64,000 bases of DNA, taken from assembly GCA_009760855.2 (NCBI GenBank), contig WPIO01000131.1:776501-840500 (forward strand), given 5' to 3'. This document shows positions 9,361 through 19,935 of this stretch, piece after piece; the stretch's first letter is position 1, and each line of letters starts with the position of its first letter. A program made the translations under genes and the position numbers. The DNA is from Cristatella mucedo (lineage: Eukaryota > Bryozoa > Phylactolaemata > Cristatellidae). The notes under the pieces are model-generated. The model searched no databases and was not told the origin of the DNA. It was given only the letters and a program-made list of their open reading frames with translations.

Positions 9361-11150
9361 TCAATGAGATATTTGGCATTGTTTCTGTTTGCATAAAAAG
9401 TTGACATCTGCTGCAACAGTGGATGTGGCAATTCTAAGGATTCCTGATTAATGTTCACCTGTGAGAACGGATCGAGTCTTTGTTTTCACATTTTTCAGTC
9501 TGGAAAAAGCTGTTCACAATAATCTGTGCTTCCAAAAAGTGCAATATACCTGCGAGCATGTTTGGCTAGGTTAGGAAAAGACTCTGATGAAACATACTGC
9601 TTGTAAAAGGTAACAAGGTCATGCTGATCATAAGTAGTTTTTAAATTGCTGTCATTATGAATGTCGATTATTTCGAGTTGAAATTCATCCGGTGCAGCAG
9701 AGGGATCGATATTAAATGGATTACTAATCATGTTCATGTCATCCACATGTTGTTGGAAATCCTGAAACCTCTCTTCGAATTCATCAACAAGTTTGCTAAC
9801 AAGAGTGGAGTACTTCATATGAGCCAGCGTTTCAGGCGATCTTGTTGCTAGTGTTGTGAAATGTAACAGTTTCTTTTGATCTAAGAGTTTCCGGAAAATT
9901 TTTAGCTTTTGCGCAAACGCGACATCACACTCATACATTTTATGGACCAGTTGATCTATACCTTGGAGTTTGACATTAAGATCTGCAAGATGTTTGGTCA
10001 TGTCCACCAAAAAAGCCAAGTCATTCAACCACTGCTGGTCATCGAGGAAGCCAATATCTTTTCCCTTTTCTGTCATAAATGTTTTTATTTCATCCCGAAG
10101 TGACCAAAACCTGGCTGAAATGTTTGCCCTACTTAGCCAACGGACTTGGCAGAAATAAATAACATCACAATGATCTGATCCCAACTGTTCAAGGAAAGCC
10201 TGAAATTGTCTGTGGTTTAGCGCACGAGACCTTATCACAATAACTGTTGAAACTACATTGTCCATTACATGCTGCATGCTCAAGACCTTTGCACATAGCT
10301 GTTCTTGGTGGATGATGCAGTGATGACTGACAATTTTGTGAGGTACTAATTTTACCATTAAAGATACAAATCCATTGTGTCTACCTGTCATTGAAGGGGC
10401 TCAGTCTGTGGTTAGACCAATCAATTTAGTTTCAGGAAGATTAAATTTTGTGAGGACCCTCTTGACCTGATCCAAAATATCCCTCCCGTTGTAGTGCTTT
10501 TCATTGAACATGTATCCATCAGTTCTTCGATAATGAAAAACTTTCCTGTTACTCCGCGTGCAAACACCGACAGTTGAGCCGTATCGCTACTGTCAGTGCT
10601 TTCTTCGAGCGCAAAAGAATACAATTCGCATTCAGCAAGTCTTTTAGTGAGACTTTCTCTTATGTTGGATGCGAGCTCATCAAGTCTTCTCGTAACCGTT
10701 TGATGAGAAAGACTGACTTTCTCTACTTCTGACTTCTTTTCTGGACAGACCACACCAATAAACAGCCTGAGGCATTCCTTAACAAATTCACCATCGGAAA
10801 ATGCTTTCCCCGCTTAGCTATAGCTTCAGCTATTAAAAAACTTACATTGGTTGAAGCCTCAGACTTGTTGCTGACTGCTGTAAACAATGACTGCTGTCCG
10901 ATGACACTATGTTTCAACGAGTTCACGAATTCGAAGTTGACCAGTCAAACTGTTGTACCTGTCGCCATGCTATGTTTAAAAATGTCGCTTAACATTGTAC
11001 TCCTTTGCAACGGCAATTGTTTCTTGGTATATTAGGCACGTTATCCTACCCAGCGTTCCATTACAAAATAGTCTAAAGTCCAAGATGCTTTGAAAAGAAG
11101 TCATCCTGCGTCAATATTTCGTTTTTGCTAGTATTCACATTCGCCGCCAT
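9361..11150 (-). pseudogene. hAT transposase pseudogene (GTF2IRD2/ZBED-like type)
   Basis: Translation starts at an ATG at 11150-11148 (MAANVNTSKN) and can be followed through frameshifts to a TGA at 9363-9361 after CQISH. In order it shows a BED-type zinc-finger remnant at about 10990-11080 (KEYNVKRH, with one of the paired cysteines changed to Tyr); a central domain at about 10421-10800 (SHQTVTRRLDEL, FALEESTDSSDTAQL); SMTGRHNGFVSL and HCIIHQEQLCAK of the catalytic region at 10250-10391; WLNDLAFLVDMTKHLADLN at about 10000; and the C-terminal dimerisation region with YCEQLF (about 9500) and LRIATS (about 9440). The damage includes a frame break near 10797, an opal stop in front of SMTGRHNGF (near 10390), stop codons after QLFPD at 9495, and frame changes near 9450 and 10960. 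In the intact family the protein cuts and pastes its own element in the nucleus. This copy cannot be functional. Confidence 0.88.
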
Positions 11151-11400
11151 TTTTCTCTGTGAAATAAAAAATCAGATCAATTACAAATTGATTAATTTAT
11201 ATTTTATCACATCAATATCTTAGTATTAGTAAGTAAGTTGAGCAATACACGTTTTTTGAAAACCTACCTGACTGATTCCAGTTCGTGCAGCAGCAGCTGA
11301 GAAACGGTCATTTTTTTCTATCCACCGTGTGAAACAGTTAATTCCGCTTGCGGAAGCGTTATAAATGTAATCGTAATGGCGCCGCTGTAGCACAAATATA

Positions 11401-11662
11401 TTACCCCTTCACGCCAAAATGTTCACATGAAGGCTAGCAAAATAAATCGATTTTTCTACCTTCACGTGAAAATAGCGATTCGGACACCTTCACGCTTCAC
11501 GCGCGCGTGAAGCACATCACAGTGCTTATATCGCCGTTTGTAATGATTAAAAATTAACGAAAAACATGGAGTGACAAATATTTTTTGAGATAACGTTGCG
11601 GCCGTATAGAAGACCTCGGCGGGCAGGGTTGTGGCCCGCGGGCCACGTGTTGGACACCCCTG
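11401..11662 (-). promoter_or_regulatory. hAT subterminal repeats and palindromes
   Basis: Several TTCACG/CGTGAA motifs cluster here: TTCACGTGAA at 11461-11470 and a perfect 20-bp palindrome at 11494-11513 with arms GCTTCACGCG. Nearer the terminus is GTGGCCCGCGGGCCAC at 11631-11646. hAT transposases commonly bind short subterminal repeats, so these are candidate binding sites. Confidence 0.55.
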
Positions 11663-11989
11663 CTATATACTTTGTGAACCTATAGGAGCCAATACTCAGC
11701 ATGTCATAAGCAACTTTATTGGGCATGTTAACACTGCATAGTGCCATCAAACCTATGATGATCTTTGAAATTGCACGTTTCGCTAAGAGATGTAGCTATT
11801 CTGCATCCCGTACTGATTATGCTGTCGGCCTGGACGAACACAATGTTCTCTACGTTCACAACGATAAAAAAAATTTCAATCGCATTACTAGGTTTCTCGC
11901 TCTATCAAAGCTGAACTACTTCGAAGGTAATCTTTCAGGATTTCTAAAAAAGCTAGTCCAGCGGTAGGTAACGTAGATGTGAAACAATT

Positions 11990-12250
11990 AAATAAATCAC
12001 TTAAGTCCGGCCATGTGTCTCCTTCAGTGCTAATGCTTACTGACACTGTGCATATTACCACTAACCGTATTTACATGCTGGCCTTGTGCATGTCACCCGT
12101 AACAATGTTATTCGTGTTGTTTATTGAGCGTGCTACTACAAACCATTCAATCGTGCTTCCTTTGCAGCAATTTTAAAGCGCCAAGAAAGTGATTGATTTT
12201 TCTGAGGACACTTTATCAATTGTATTTTTGTATAAAAATAATTATTAAGG
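11990..12250 (+). mobile_element. L2 LINE 3' UTR fragment
   Basis: It carries the GTGCAT repeats, CTTCCTTTGCAGCAA, and a degraded stem-loop followed by an A/T-rich tail. The equivalent position in unit 4 (52275-52560) holds the same insertion, while units 2 and 5 (about 29870 and 63870) do not. Confidence 0.75.
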
Positions 12251-13727
12251 CTCAATGAAGGGGACACGTTATTCCTAGTCAATCGTCGGACACGGAGCAC
12301 TATTAAAATTTAGACCTTGCATGGCTTACTAGTACTTCGCTTTTTTCTCTACCTGAAAACCTGCATTTAACCTTCTTTACCAAACTTTGCCTTTCTGGCT
12401 GCATTAAACTGCAAACGAAAATTATTGCAAATATTACTAAAGCCAAAGCTACAAGCAGAAACTGGATGCGATGGTGTTTGCAAGCTATCACATTTTGTGC
12501 AGAACGTATGGAATACGTACTGGCTAATCAGCATTTCCGTTTTTCATGGCATTTTTGAAAACGTATTCAAATATTTCTTCCGTTAAACAATATCGTTTCG
12601 GGAATATTCAGCCCAGGCTGGTCGCACGTGGACTCTGCTCTTCACAGTGCCGCTTATCTAGCTGTCCAGCGGCCCAATCATTAGATTTATAGTGTACAGA
12701 TCCTAATCGCTTGCATCCACAGTCCCACCTCGATCATTATGAAATGCTTCTTACTAGCTTGTTGGTAAGTTAAACCGATTCAAACATTGACTTAATCAAA
12801 CTCTAAAAAGTCGTCACATGGAAACAGATTGAACAACAAATCGATTAATTACCTCTAAAGCCACTTGGCAGGAGCATGAGACGCCAGTTACAAGTTGATG
12901 AATATATATATCGCACTGCTGAGGCCGTTGACGACGATTTTGTGGTAAATGCATATGAGGTGACGTAACTGTAGGTGGCGTGTTTAAGAAGAATCGTCGG
13001 CAAGCAGGATGCAATTTGAATGATTCTTGCAGTCGAACAATATAGCGACTCGTCAAATGGCTTCATTGCTCCAATCCTGAGAGGAAGGCGCTGCAGGGAA
13101 GCGCTTTCCCTGGCAGAGGCTTACTGAAAGCGAGGCGACACAGACGCTGCTATTATAAGCTCTGATCACTTCAGTCAGCATACCGGACCAGGAGAGCTTG
13201 TCTAACCATTTTCCACGTTTCCACAATGACGTTACACATTACGCTTCGTAGGAGTGCACTGACAGCACTACTCCGGACAAAAGCGTGCCTACCAAAGCCG
13301 ACCATGTTAACAACCCCAATAAATTCTCACACGGAAAAAGCGATTAACTCAAACAATAATATTTTTAGCATGGGATTTAATTAATTTAACTGGCCTGCTG
13401 GCTTCCAAATCGATTAATGTTATATGGAAAAGAAGCACATTGAATTTTTTGGGCAGGCGTGGAATTCATAGGAGTACGTTCGGTTTCGTCATGCAATACT
13501 AGTTCAAGCTTCGAATCTTGACAACTACGATGTAAGATTTTGAGAAAACCGGAAAGTGTGCCTCTTCAGCCATCTTTCATGGAGAGCAGCTAGTTGGATG
13601 CTTTTTTGTTCTCGGACAGAATATTTCCACAAGGGTCGAGGTTTCAATCTTGCTAAAATACGTTAATATAATAGAATACGTGGCAACGAAAATCGGCGAA
13701 TGAACGTTAAATTGGTTTTACCTCTGA

Positions 13728-13894
13728 GCTTTGTTCCTGCAGTGGATGTTTCTGCAGCTTTCGAAGAATTGGCCGTTGACTGCCTTTCTATAGCGACACC
13801 ATTGATCATCTACTACGAGGACAGTTATTTCGGCAGACAGCTAAGAGGTAGACGTGAAAATCTATGGTTTATTTGCAACTGTGGATCTTTTTAG
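13728..13894 (+). other. Block T exon-like segment (unit 1)
   Basis: A pyrimidine-rich tract ending in TTGTTCCTGCAG (13730-13741) looks like a 3' splice site. It is followed by a frame reading VDVSAAFEELAVDC. Units 2 (34250-34300) and 3 (44960-45010) keep an AG-ended tract and a related peptide (VAVSAAFEELADDC and VDASAAVELLADGC), with many differences at codon third positions. It may be a remnant exon of a gene that was duplicated with the array. It is not recognised and may be chance. Confidence 0.25.
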
Positions 13895-14619
13895 GGTCCA
13901 GCGGTTAATTGCGATACGTCTGACGTTTCCGTAATAAGCGTAGGGACAAGGCAGCTTTTACTGCAAATTATGCATAATGGCATCACGGGTTTACCTGCAC
14001 AATTGGATTTAAATGTGTCCTTGCGTTCACGTGATATTAACTTAACTTGCCATGGTCTGTATTTCTATTTACACGCTCGAACAACAACGCAACTGTGATT
14101 TTCCACAATAGGTGTCGCGTAAATATGGTTTTAATGCCACTATATAGATGAAAGGTTTTCCGGTTTACAAGTGTAATTTCTTGAAAATGGAAAGGGGCGT
14201 TGTAATGCTACAGCCTCCGACAACTCTGGGTCATCAGAGGTCACAGTAACATAACGGGATTGGCAATCTCATACAAGATTTTGGGTGAACACGGAACTAT
14301 GTTTTTAGAATAAGGAAGCAAAACAACAATTTGAGGACGCCTAAACTCGGTATAGTAAATATATATCTGTTCAAAAATTCAGAGGTCAATTCATGAGAAT
14401 TGTCATATGTTGAAATTTGATTGGTAGACTCGAAGTGTCTTTCGCTATAACTCGAAATCAAGCCGCAGTTTCTCGATGCTTATTGATAAAATGGCAGCTG
14501 TATCGAAGTTTGATTGTGTACGGAGCTGGGCTGGTCCAAGCCATTAGACGTAATACCTTGAGAAGACCGTGCACTATGCCATGAAATTTGGTGGGTCAAC
14601 TCGGAACACTCTTTATCAT

Positions 14620-15300
14620 AATGCATTGTCACGCCCTCTGGCCATGAGCTACCTGCTATTTGTGCAGTGGTCCAACTGGTGCTGCTCGTTAGCATACTTG
14701 TTTGGTACGTAGCTTTAAGAAAGTGGAAATATTTTTAATCCATACTTTCAAGTCACACTGAACTAGGCCTTTATATAACGTTTTTAGTCTTTTAGATCAA
14801 TCGGGATTTCAAGTGGGAAAGATGTTTGGGACAGTTAAAGTGACTTCTAATTAGCAATCTATTAAGTTGTCTGACTTGAAGATTTGGCAGGAAGATGTGT
14901 TCGACAAATGGCGAGAGCGCAAGCGCGTGCTGATAGGCGAGATACTGATTCGAAATTTATGAAATCTGCTCTCAGCACTAGCGGTTGAAAAAAGAATCTG
15001 AGGGTAGTATTCGTCCAAAGCCGGAAGCTGGGATATCTGCCCATGCGGCTGATGAAACCATGGATCAGCACCTGCATCGTGTAAGTCAACCTGTTGAAGC
15101 AAGATGGGTACTGTGAGATAAATGTGCTGAGCGTCATTTTTGCACAAAAGGGTAGACATCGAGATCGGCTATGATTTAGGTATGGGATATCAATAAACTA
15201 ATTGCTCCTCAACTGCTTATTATCAATTCACTATAAGACCTATAATATCTTGCCGGCAACATTTAGCCACTTTTGTTAAGTACCTGGGAAGTCAGATAAA
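14620..15300. repeat. U block, copy 1 (unit 1)
   Basis: About 0.5-0.7 kb sequence found at least six times: here, 18346-18805, 36200-37010, 45850-46650, 49460-49970 and 58900-59400. It opens with TTAGATCAATCGRGAT and ends near TCACTATAAYACCTTTAAT. The minus strand is open in several copies and includes TNGTLRFFFIHQ-like peptides. The identity is unknown. Confidence 0.7.
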
Positions 15301-15431
15301 GCTATTCGGCTCCCTTGCATAACCTATTTACGGATGAATAGAGTGTTAGTATGTACAAGTACGAGATATCGCTTGAGTAAAGATACATGGAATGGCAATG
15401 TTTTAGCACGGTCCTTTCGTGAGTCGCTCGA

Positions 15432-15520
15432 GGCAGGCTGCTGTGGCGAAAATGAATCAGCCACCGCAGGATTAGAACCTACAACCTCAGGACCGTTGGT
15501 TGTGAAAAGCAACTCTGTCC
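15432..15520 (-). mobile_element. SINE-1 fragment
   Basis: A decayed tRNA-derived SINE: on the minus strand the B-box region reads GGTTCTAATCCTGCGGTGG. The same position in unit 2 (37155-37263) holds another decayed copy, so the insertion is older than that duplication. Confidence 0.6.
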
Positions 15521-15971
15521 GTGCTTGTATTGCTAAAAGTCAGATAAATGATTCAGCAAATATTCTCGAATTCAGCAGAGCAAATATTACCTTACTGAAT
15601 ACGTTAAATCCTCATGTAGCTCAGTGATTGAAGAGTTTAACATTCGAAGCCACTGTGATAGGGCATGCAGACTCGCTTCTGTACGGGATTTAGTTGTACC
15701 ATTATAAAGTGAGTTCCGAAGTTATGAGTTACTGCGATCATCGCTGCAACCTCATAAAAATTCTGGTCTTCTTAGCTGCTGACACTTAACACAAACCGGT
15801 GGCATCGCGCTCTACATTCAATGAAGACTTCAATAATTCACAGCTCACAAGCCTTTCAGACGTTTCAATCAGGCGCCTTTGATTGGAATGAAACGTTACA
15901 AACCAGGACTGCATCTCTCCAACGTTACTTGTGTCACGCTGCACCACTTCCAGTTGACCTGCCCTTGCTAC

Positions 15972-17305
15972 TAAATGTGCAATCAGGCGACTACAGCTGT
16001 TGCAAAGCTCTGCAGACAGCCTTGTCTGTCGTGAGCATTGAAGATGCCATATCGCACAACTTATGGCCGACCAGCACTGGCTACCAGTCAAGCAACGGAT
16101 TGACTTCAAGGTTTAGCCGCTTACCTTTAGGTCTCTTACTTGTTTGGCACAAGCCTATCCGTCAGATCTACCATTCCACCAGACAGAGCATCATACTACC
16201 CGCTTTTCGGAATCTAAGTGCTTATCAGCTTGTTAAGACCTCAAATCCTTTGGAGACGGTGTATTTAGTTCGTATGCTCCTAAAGCCTGGAGCTCGCTCC
16301 CGACCGGCATCACGATATCCCTGATTTGACAAGATTTAAAAGAACGTAAAAACGCGCCTATTTATGACAGCATTTACTGGGTCCCTGAGCTTCGTCCTTC
16401 ATGTGCTTATGCATGCTGAAGCTTTTGCATGCTGCCACTAACCCCACTTTTATCCTGACCCTGTGCATGTCACCCATAACCATGTTATGATAATAACAAT
16501 AATGCACTCGATAAAGTGCCCTCAGAGAACTCAATGTCTTTCTAGGCGCTTTACATTTGCTGCAAAGGGAAACGCGATTGAATGGTGAGTAATAGCATGC
16601 TTGATAAACAACATAAAACAACATGGTTAGGGGTGACATGCACAGGGTCAGCATGCAAATGTGGTTAGTGGCAGCATGCATGAGCACACGAAGGACGAAT
16701 CACAGGGTCCCACTAAATGCTGTCCCAAATAGATGTGTTTTAAACTTCTTTTTAAATGTGGTCAAATCAGGGGATGTTCTGACGCATGTCAGGAGTGAGT
16801 TCCAGGCTTTGGGAGAATATGAACAAAATGCAAGGTTTCCAAAGGATTTTCGGTTTGTATGAGGTATTGGGAACATGCTGAATTCCGAAAAGCCGGTGGT
16901 ACAATGCTTGGCTTGGTGGGGGAGTAGATCTGAGAGATAGGCTGGAGCCAAAAAATGAAGTAACCTAAAATTGAGTGACGAAATCTTGGTCGATCTGTTG
17001 CTTGACTGGTTGCCAGTGCAGGTCAGCAAGAAGTGGTGTGATGTGGCAACTGTAAAGCTCACGACAGACAAGCCTAGCTGCGGAATTTTGCACCAGCTGT
17101 AATTGCCGCCTGATTGCACATGCCGGCAGGCCAGCAAGCAGTGAGTAACAGAAGTCAAGATGGGATGGCAAATGTTATTCTTGTAGTTTATCAAGCATGA
17201 TACCACACTCCGTACGATAGCGTTTTCTTTGCAGCAAATGTAAAGCACATAGAAAGTAACTGAGTTCTCTTGGGGCGCTTTATCAAGTGTAATATTATTA
17301 GAAAA
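15972..17305 (+). mobile_element. 5'-truncated L2 LINE, plus strand, split by a nested L2
   Basis: It covers the C-terminal end of the ORF (15972-16320, frameshifted; HWLPVKQ-type region readable in pieces) and the 3' UTR. It is interrupted by a minus-strand L2 at 16489-17171 and resumes at 17172 to its stem-loop (CTTGGGGCGCTTTATC) and tail. It sits inside block W. Confidence 0.85.
16489..17171 (-). mobile_element. 5'-truncated L2 LINE, minus strand, nested inside another L2
   Basis: The 3' tail is at 16489-16505. The ORF end reads on the minus strand as NFRLLHFLAPAYLSDLLPH and KAWNSLLTCVRTSPDLTTF. A 7-bp target duplication, ATGTTAT, flanks it (16482-16488 and 17172-17178), as expected for target-primed insertion. 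An equivalent nest occurs at 56856-57545. Confidence 0.9.
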
Positions 17306-17309
17306 AATA

Positions 17310-18345
17310 AGACTCTACTTACTGGATTGGTTTGCTAAATTGTTGGTCCGTTTATTCTCTGGCTCAAGTATACTAAAGATCACGACTGACTGTCCATCGA
17401 CAGGCATACCAGGACTACTGTAGGTCGTACCAATCGACCCTCGCAAAGGCAAAGTCTAGCTTGTATAGAAACATTGTTGAATCACAAATGCACAATCAAA
17501 AAATGCTAATGTCGACAATCAACCATCTAATACACAGCTCACTGGTTAGCTCCTCCTTACCTGATAATCTTTGTGATGATCTATTTGATCACTTCTCTAG
17601 CTTCTTTATCTAGAAGATAGACGAGATCAAGGAGTCCACCCTGCAATGGCAGCATCCCCACTCGAATGCTGTTCCGCGGTTTCTTGCAGCACCTCCATTT
17701 CTTCGTTCAAGCAGGTCACAGGTAATCTCGTCCTGAAGCTTATATCCCAATCAAAGAAGACAAGTCCTTCGGACCCTGTTCCCTCTGTTTTGTTGTTTCG
17801 TTGCATTGATCTGGTGCTGCCATGGACAACCAACAACATTAATGTGTCATTCGCCTCAGGCCATGTCCCAGCACCTTTCCAAAAAAAGCTGTAGTCAAGC
17901 GACTAGTAAAGAAAGCGACACTAGACCAAGAGAACTTGAGCAACTGCAACCTAGTCTCCCTTCAACCAGTTACGTCAAATACACTGGAACGAGTCGTAGC
18001 AGACGAGCTGACCTCATATATTGAAACTTCAAACCTTACTAGTAAGTTCCAGTCTGGCTTAAGAGCTGATCATTACGAGTTAGCATGGCTTGGGGTGTAT
18101 AAAAACCTACGTAGGAATACAGACATCAGTAGAGTGTCTCTGCTCGTTTTACTCGATCTTTCGGCAGCTTTTGATACTATCGACACCATATCCTTCTTGA
18201 GTGCCTCTCATCTTGCCTGGGCATCACTGGCACTGCTCTGCAATGGTTCAGGAAAATCACAATGGGAGACTTCAGAGTGATGTGAATGGGCAAAGATCAT
18301 CCGAGGTAACTCTTCAATAAGGGTACGTCAGAGCTCCAGGTCTTA
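17310..18345 (+). mobile_element. L2 LINE ORF2 remnant: linker and first half of reverse transcriptase
   Basis: The endonuclease-RT linker lies at 17310-17640. The RT fingers and palm follow, with LKLISQSKKTSPSDPVPS, KFQSG and the catalytic A-motif LLDLSAAFDTID at about 18145-18190. It is frameshifted several times. It stops near 18345, just before the motif-4 GVPQGS region would finish, where a U block begins. Confidence 0.85.
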
Positions 18346-18805
18346 TAGATCAATCGAGATCTCAAGTCGGATGACGCTTGAAACAGCTAAATTGATTGCT
18401 TAGTGGCAGGCCATTAGGTCGTCTGACTTGACGAGTTAGCAGAAAGATGTATTTAACAGATGGCAAGAGTGAAAGCCCGTCCAGAAAGGCAAGATGCTGA
18501 TTCAAAATTCCGGAAACCTGCACTCTGAACTGGTGAATGAAAAAGAATCTGAAGGCACCGTTCGTCCGATGCCGGAAGCTTGAAAATCTGCCCATACTGC
18601 TGGTGAAACCACGAATAATCGCCTGCATCGTGGAAGTCAACCTGTTGAAGCTAGATGGGTACGGTGAGTTGACAGTGGGAATCATTATTTTTGCACAAAC
18701 ACGGTGACTGCAAGATTGGTTATTATTTAGGTAAGTGGTATAAATACATTAGTTGCTCCTTAACTGTTTATTACTAATTCACTATAACACCTTAATCTGC
18801 CTCTT
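18346..18805. repeat. U block, copy 2, wedged between L2 halves
   Basis: It is closely similar to 58900-59340. It begins immediately after an L2 motif-4 region and, unlike in unit 4, is followed by an L2 3' half before the U/V sequence resumes at 19936. Confidence 0.75.
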
Positions 18806-19935
18806 GCTGATGTGATTGCCAAGCACAATCTAGGCTTTCACTGCTATGCTGATGACACTCAGTTGTACCTTTGCTTTGATCCCTCCCAGCCTTCGAGCAC
18901 CTCAAATTCTCTAAACTCACTAGCTGCATGCATTGATGACATCCGTATATGGATGGCAGCGAATTTTCTAAAACTTAACGATGATAAAACTAACTTATGG
19001 GCAAACCCAGTGTGATCCAGAGATTGGAAAGGCTGACTCTCAAAATTGGCTCTGCTAGCATATCTCCATTTGAATCAGCTCGAAATCTAGGTGCCATACT
19101 CCAAAGCGACCTCTCGTTAGACGACCATATCAGCTCCACAGTCAAATCCGCCTATTTTCAGCTTCATAACATTGCTAAAGTTCGGGCTTGTTTAGATAAG
19201 GATACCACGTCCAAGTTGGTCCATGCATTCGTGACATCCCGTCTCGACTTCTGCAACTCACTGCTTACTGGCCTACCAGCATGTGCGATCAGGCAATTGC
19301 AGCTGGTGCAAAACTCGGCAGCTATACTTGTCTGCCGTGAGCGTCGCAGTTGCCACATTACTCCACTTCTCGCCGACCTGCACTGGCTACCAGTCAAGCA
19401 ACGGATTGACTTCAATGTTTTGTCGCTCACTTTTAGGTCCCTTCATTCTATGGCTCCAGCCTATCTGTCAGATATACTACCCCATCAGGCCAAGCATCGT
19501 ACCACCCGCTTTAAGGAATCCAACAGTCTAGAAATACCTCGTACAAACCTTAAATCCTTTGGAGACCGTGCATTTAGTTCATATGCTCCCAAAGCCTGGA
19601 ACTCCCTTCCGACCTGCGTCAGAACATCCCCTGACCTGACCACATTTAAAAGGAACCAAAAAACACTACTATTGAGGACATTTAGTGGGTCCCTGTGATT
19701 CGTCCTTGATGTGCTTATGCGTGCTGACACTGTGCATGCTGCCACTAACCAAATTTGCATGCCGACTCTGTGCATGTCACCCCTAACCATAATATTCATT
19801 TCGTTTGTTTTTCAAGCATGATTTTTACAATTCAATTGCATTTCACTTTGCAGCAAATGTAAAGCGCCTAGAGAGAGATTAAGTTCTCTGAGGGCGCTTT
19901 ATCAAGTGAGTTATTAATATTTTTATTATTATTGT
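18806..19935 (+). mobile_element. L2 LINE 3' half, best preserved copy
   Basis: It starts at the segment before the catalytic C-motif and reads [20 protein letters not shown] (about 18815-18875), so the YADD residues are present. The RT thumb and C-terminal domain follow (18997-19698), with DDHISSTVKSAYFQLHNIAK, SRLDFCNSLLTGLPACAI, HWLPVKQRIDF and KAWNSLPTCVRTSPDLTTF. One frameshift near 19010 separates the two frames. The 3' UTR has a stem-loop at 19861-19900 (AAAGCGCC pairing with GGCGCTTT) and an (ATT)n tail. An intact L2 encodes the endonuclease/reverse transcriptase that copies the element; this truncated copy cannot. Confidence 0.92.

Larger units (their letters stand above)
9080..11662 (-). 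mobile_element. hAT-superfamily DNA transposon, decayed
   Basis: The minus-strand left end, at plus 11662, reads CAGGGGTGTCCAACACGTGG, a typical hAT terminus. The opposite end, between 9080 and 9230, has lost a recognisable inverted repeat. Units 2, 3 and 5 show the continuous empty site (about 29490-29520, 40830-40860 and 63400-63430) where unit 1 is interrupted, so the insertion came after the units duplicated, or was lost elsewhere. No clear 8-bp target duplication is left. Confidence 0.85.

Noticed and set aside
16623-16862. Plus-strand open frames over minus-strand L2 copies
   Set aside because: They are antisense shadows of the L2 coding end.
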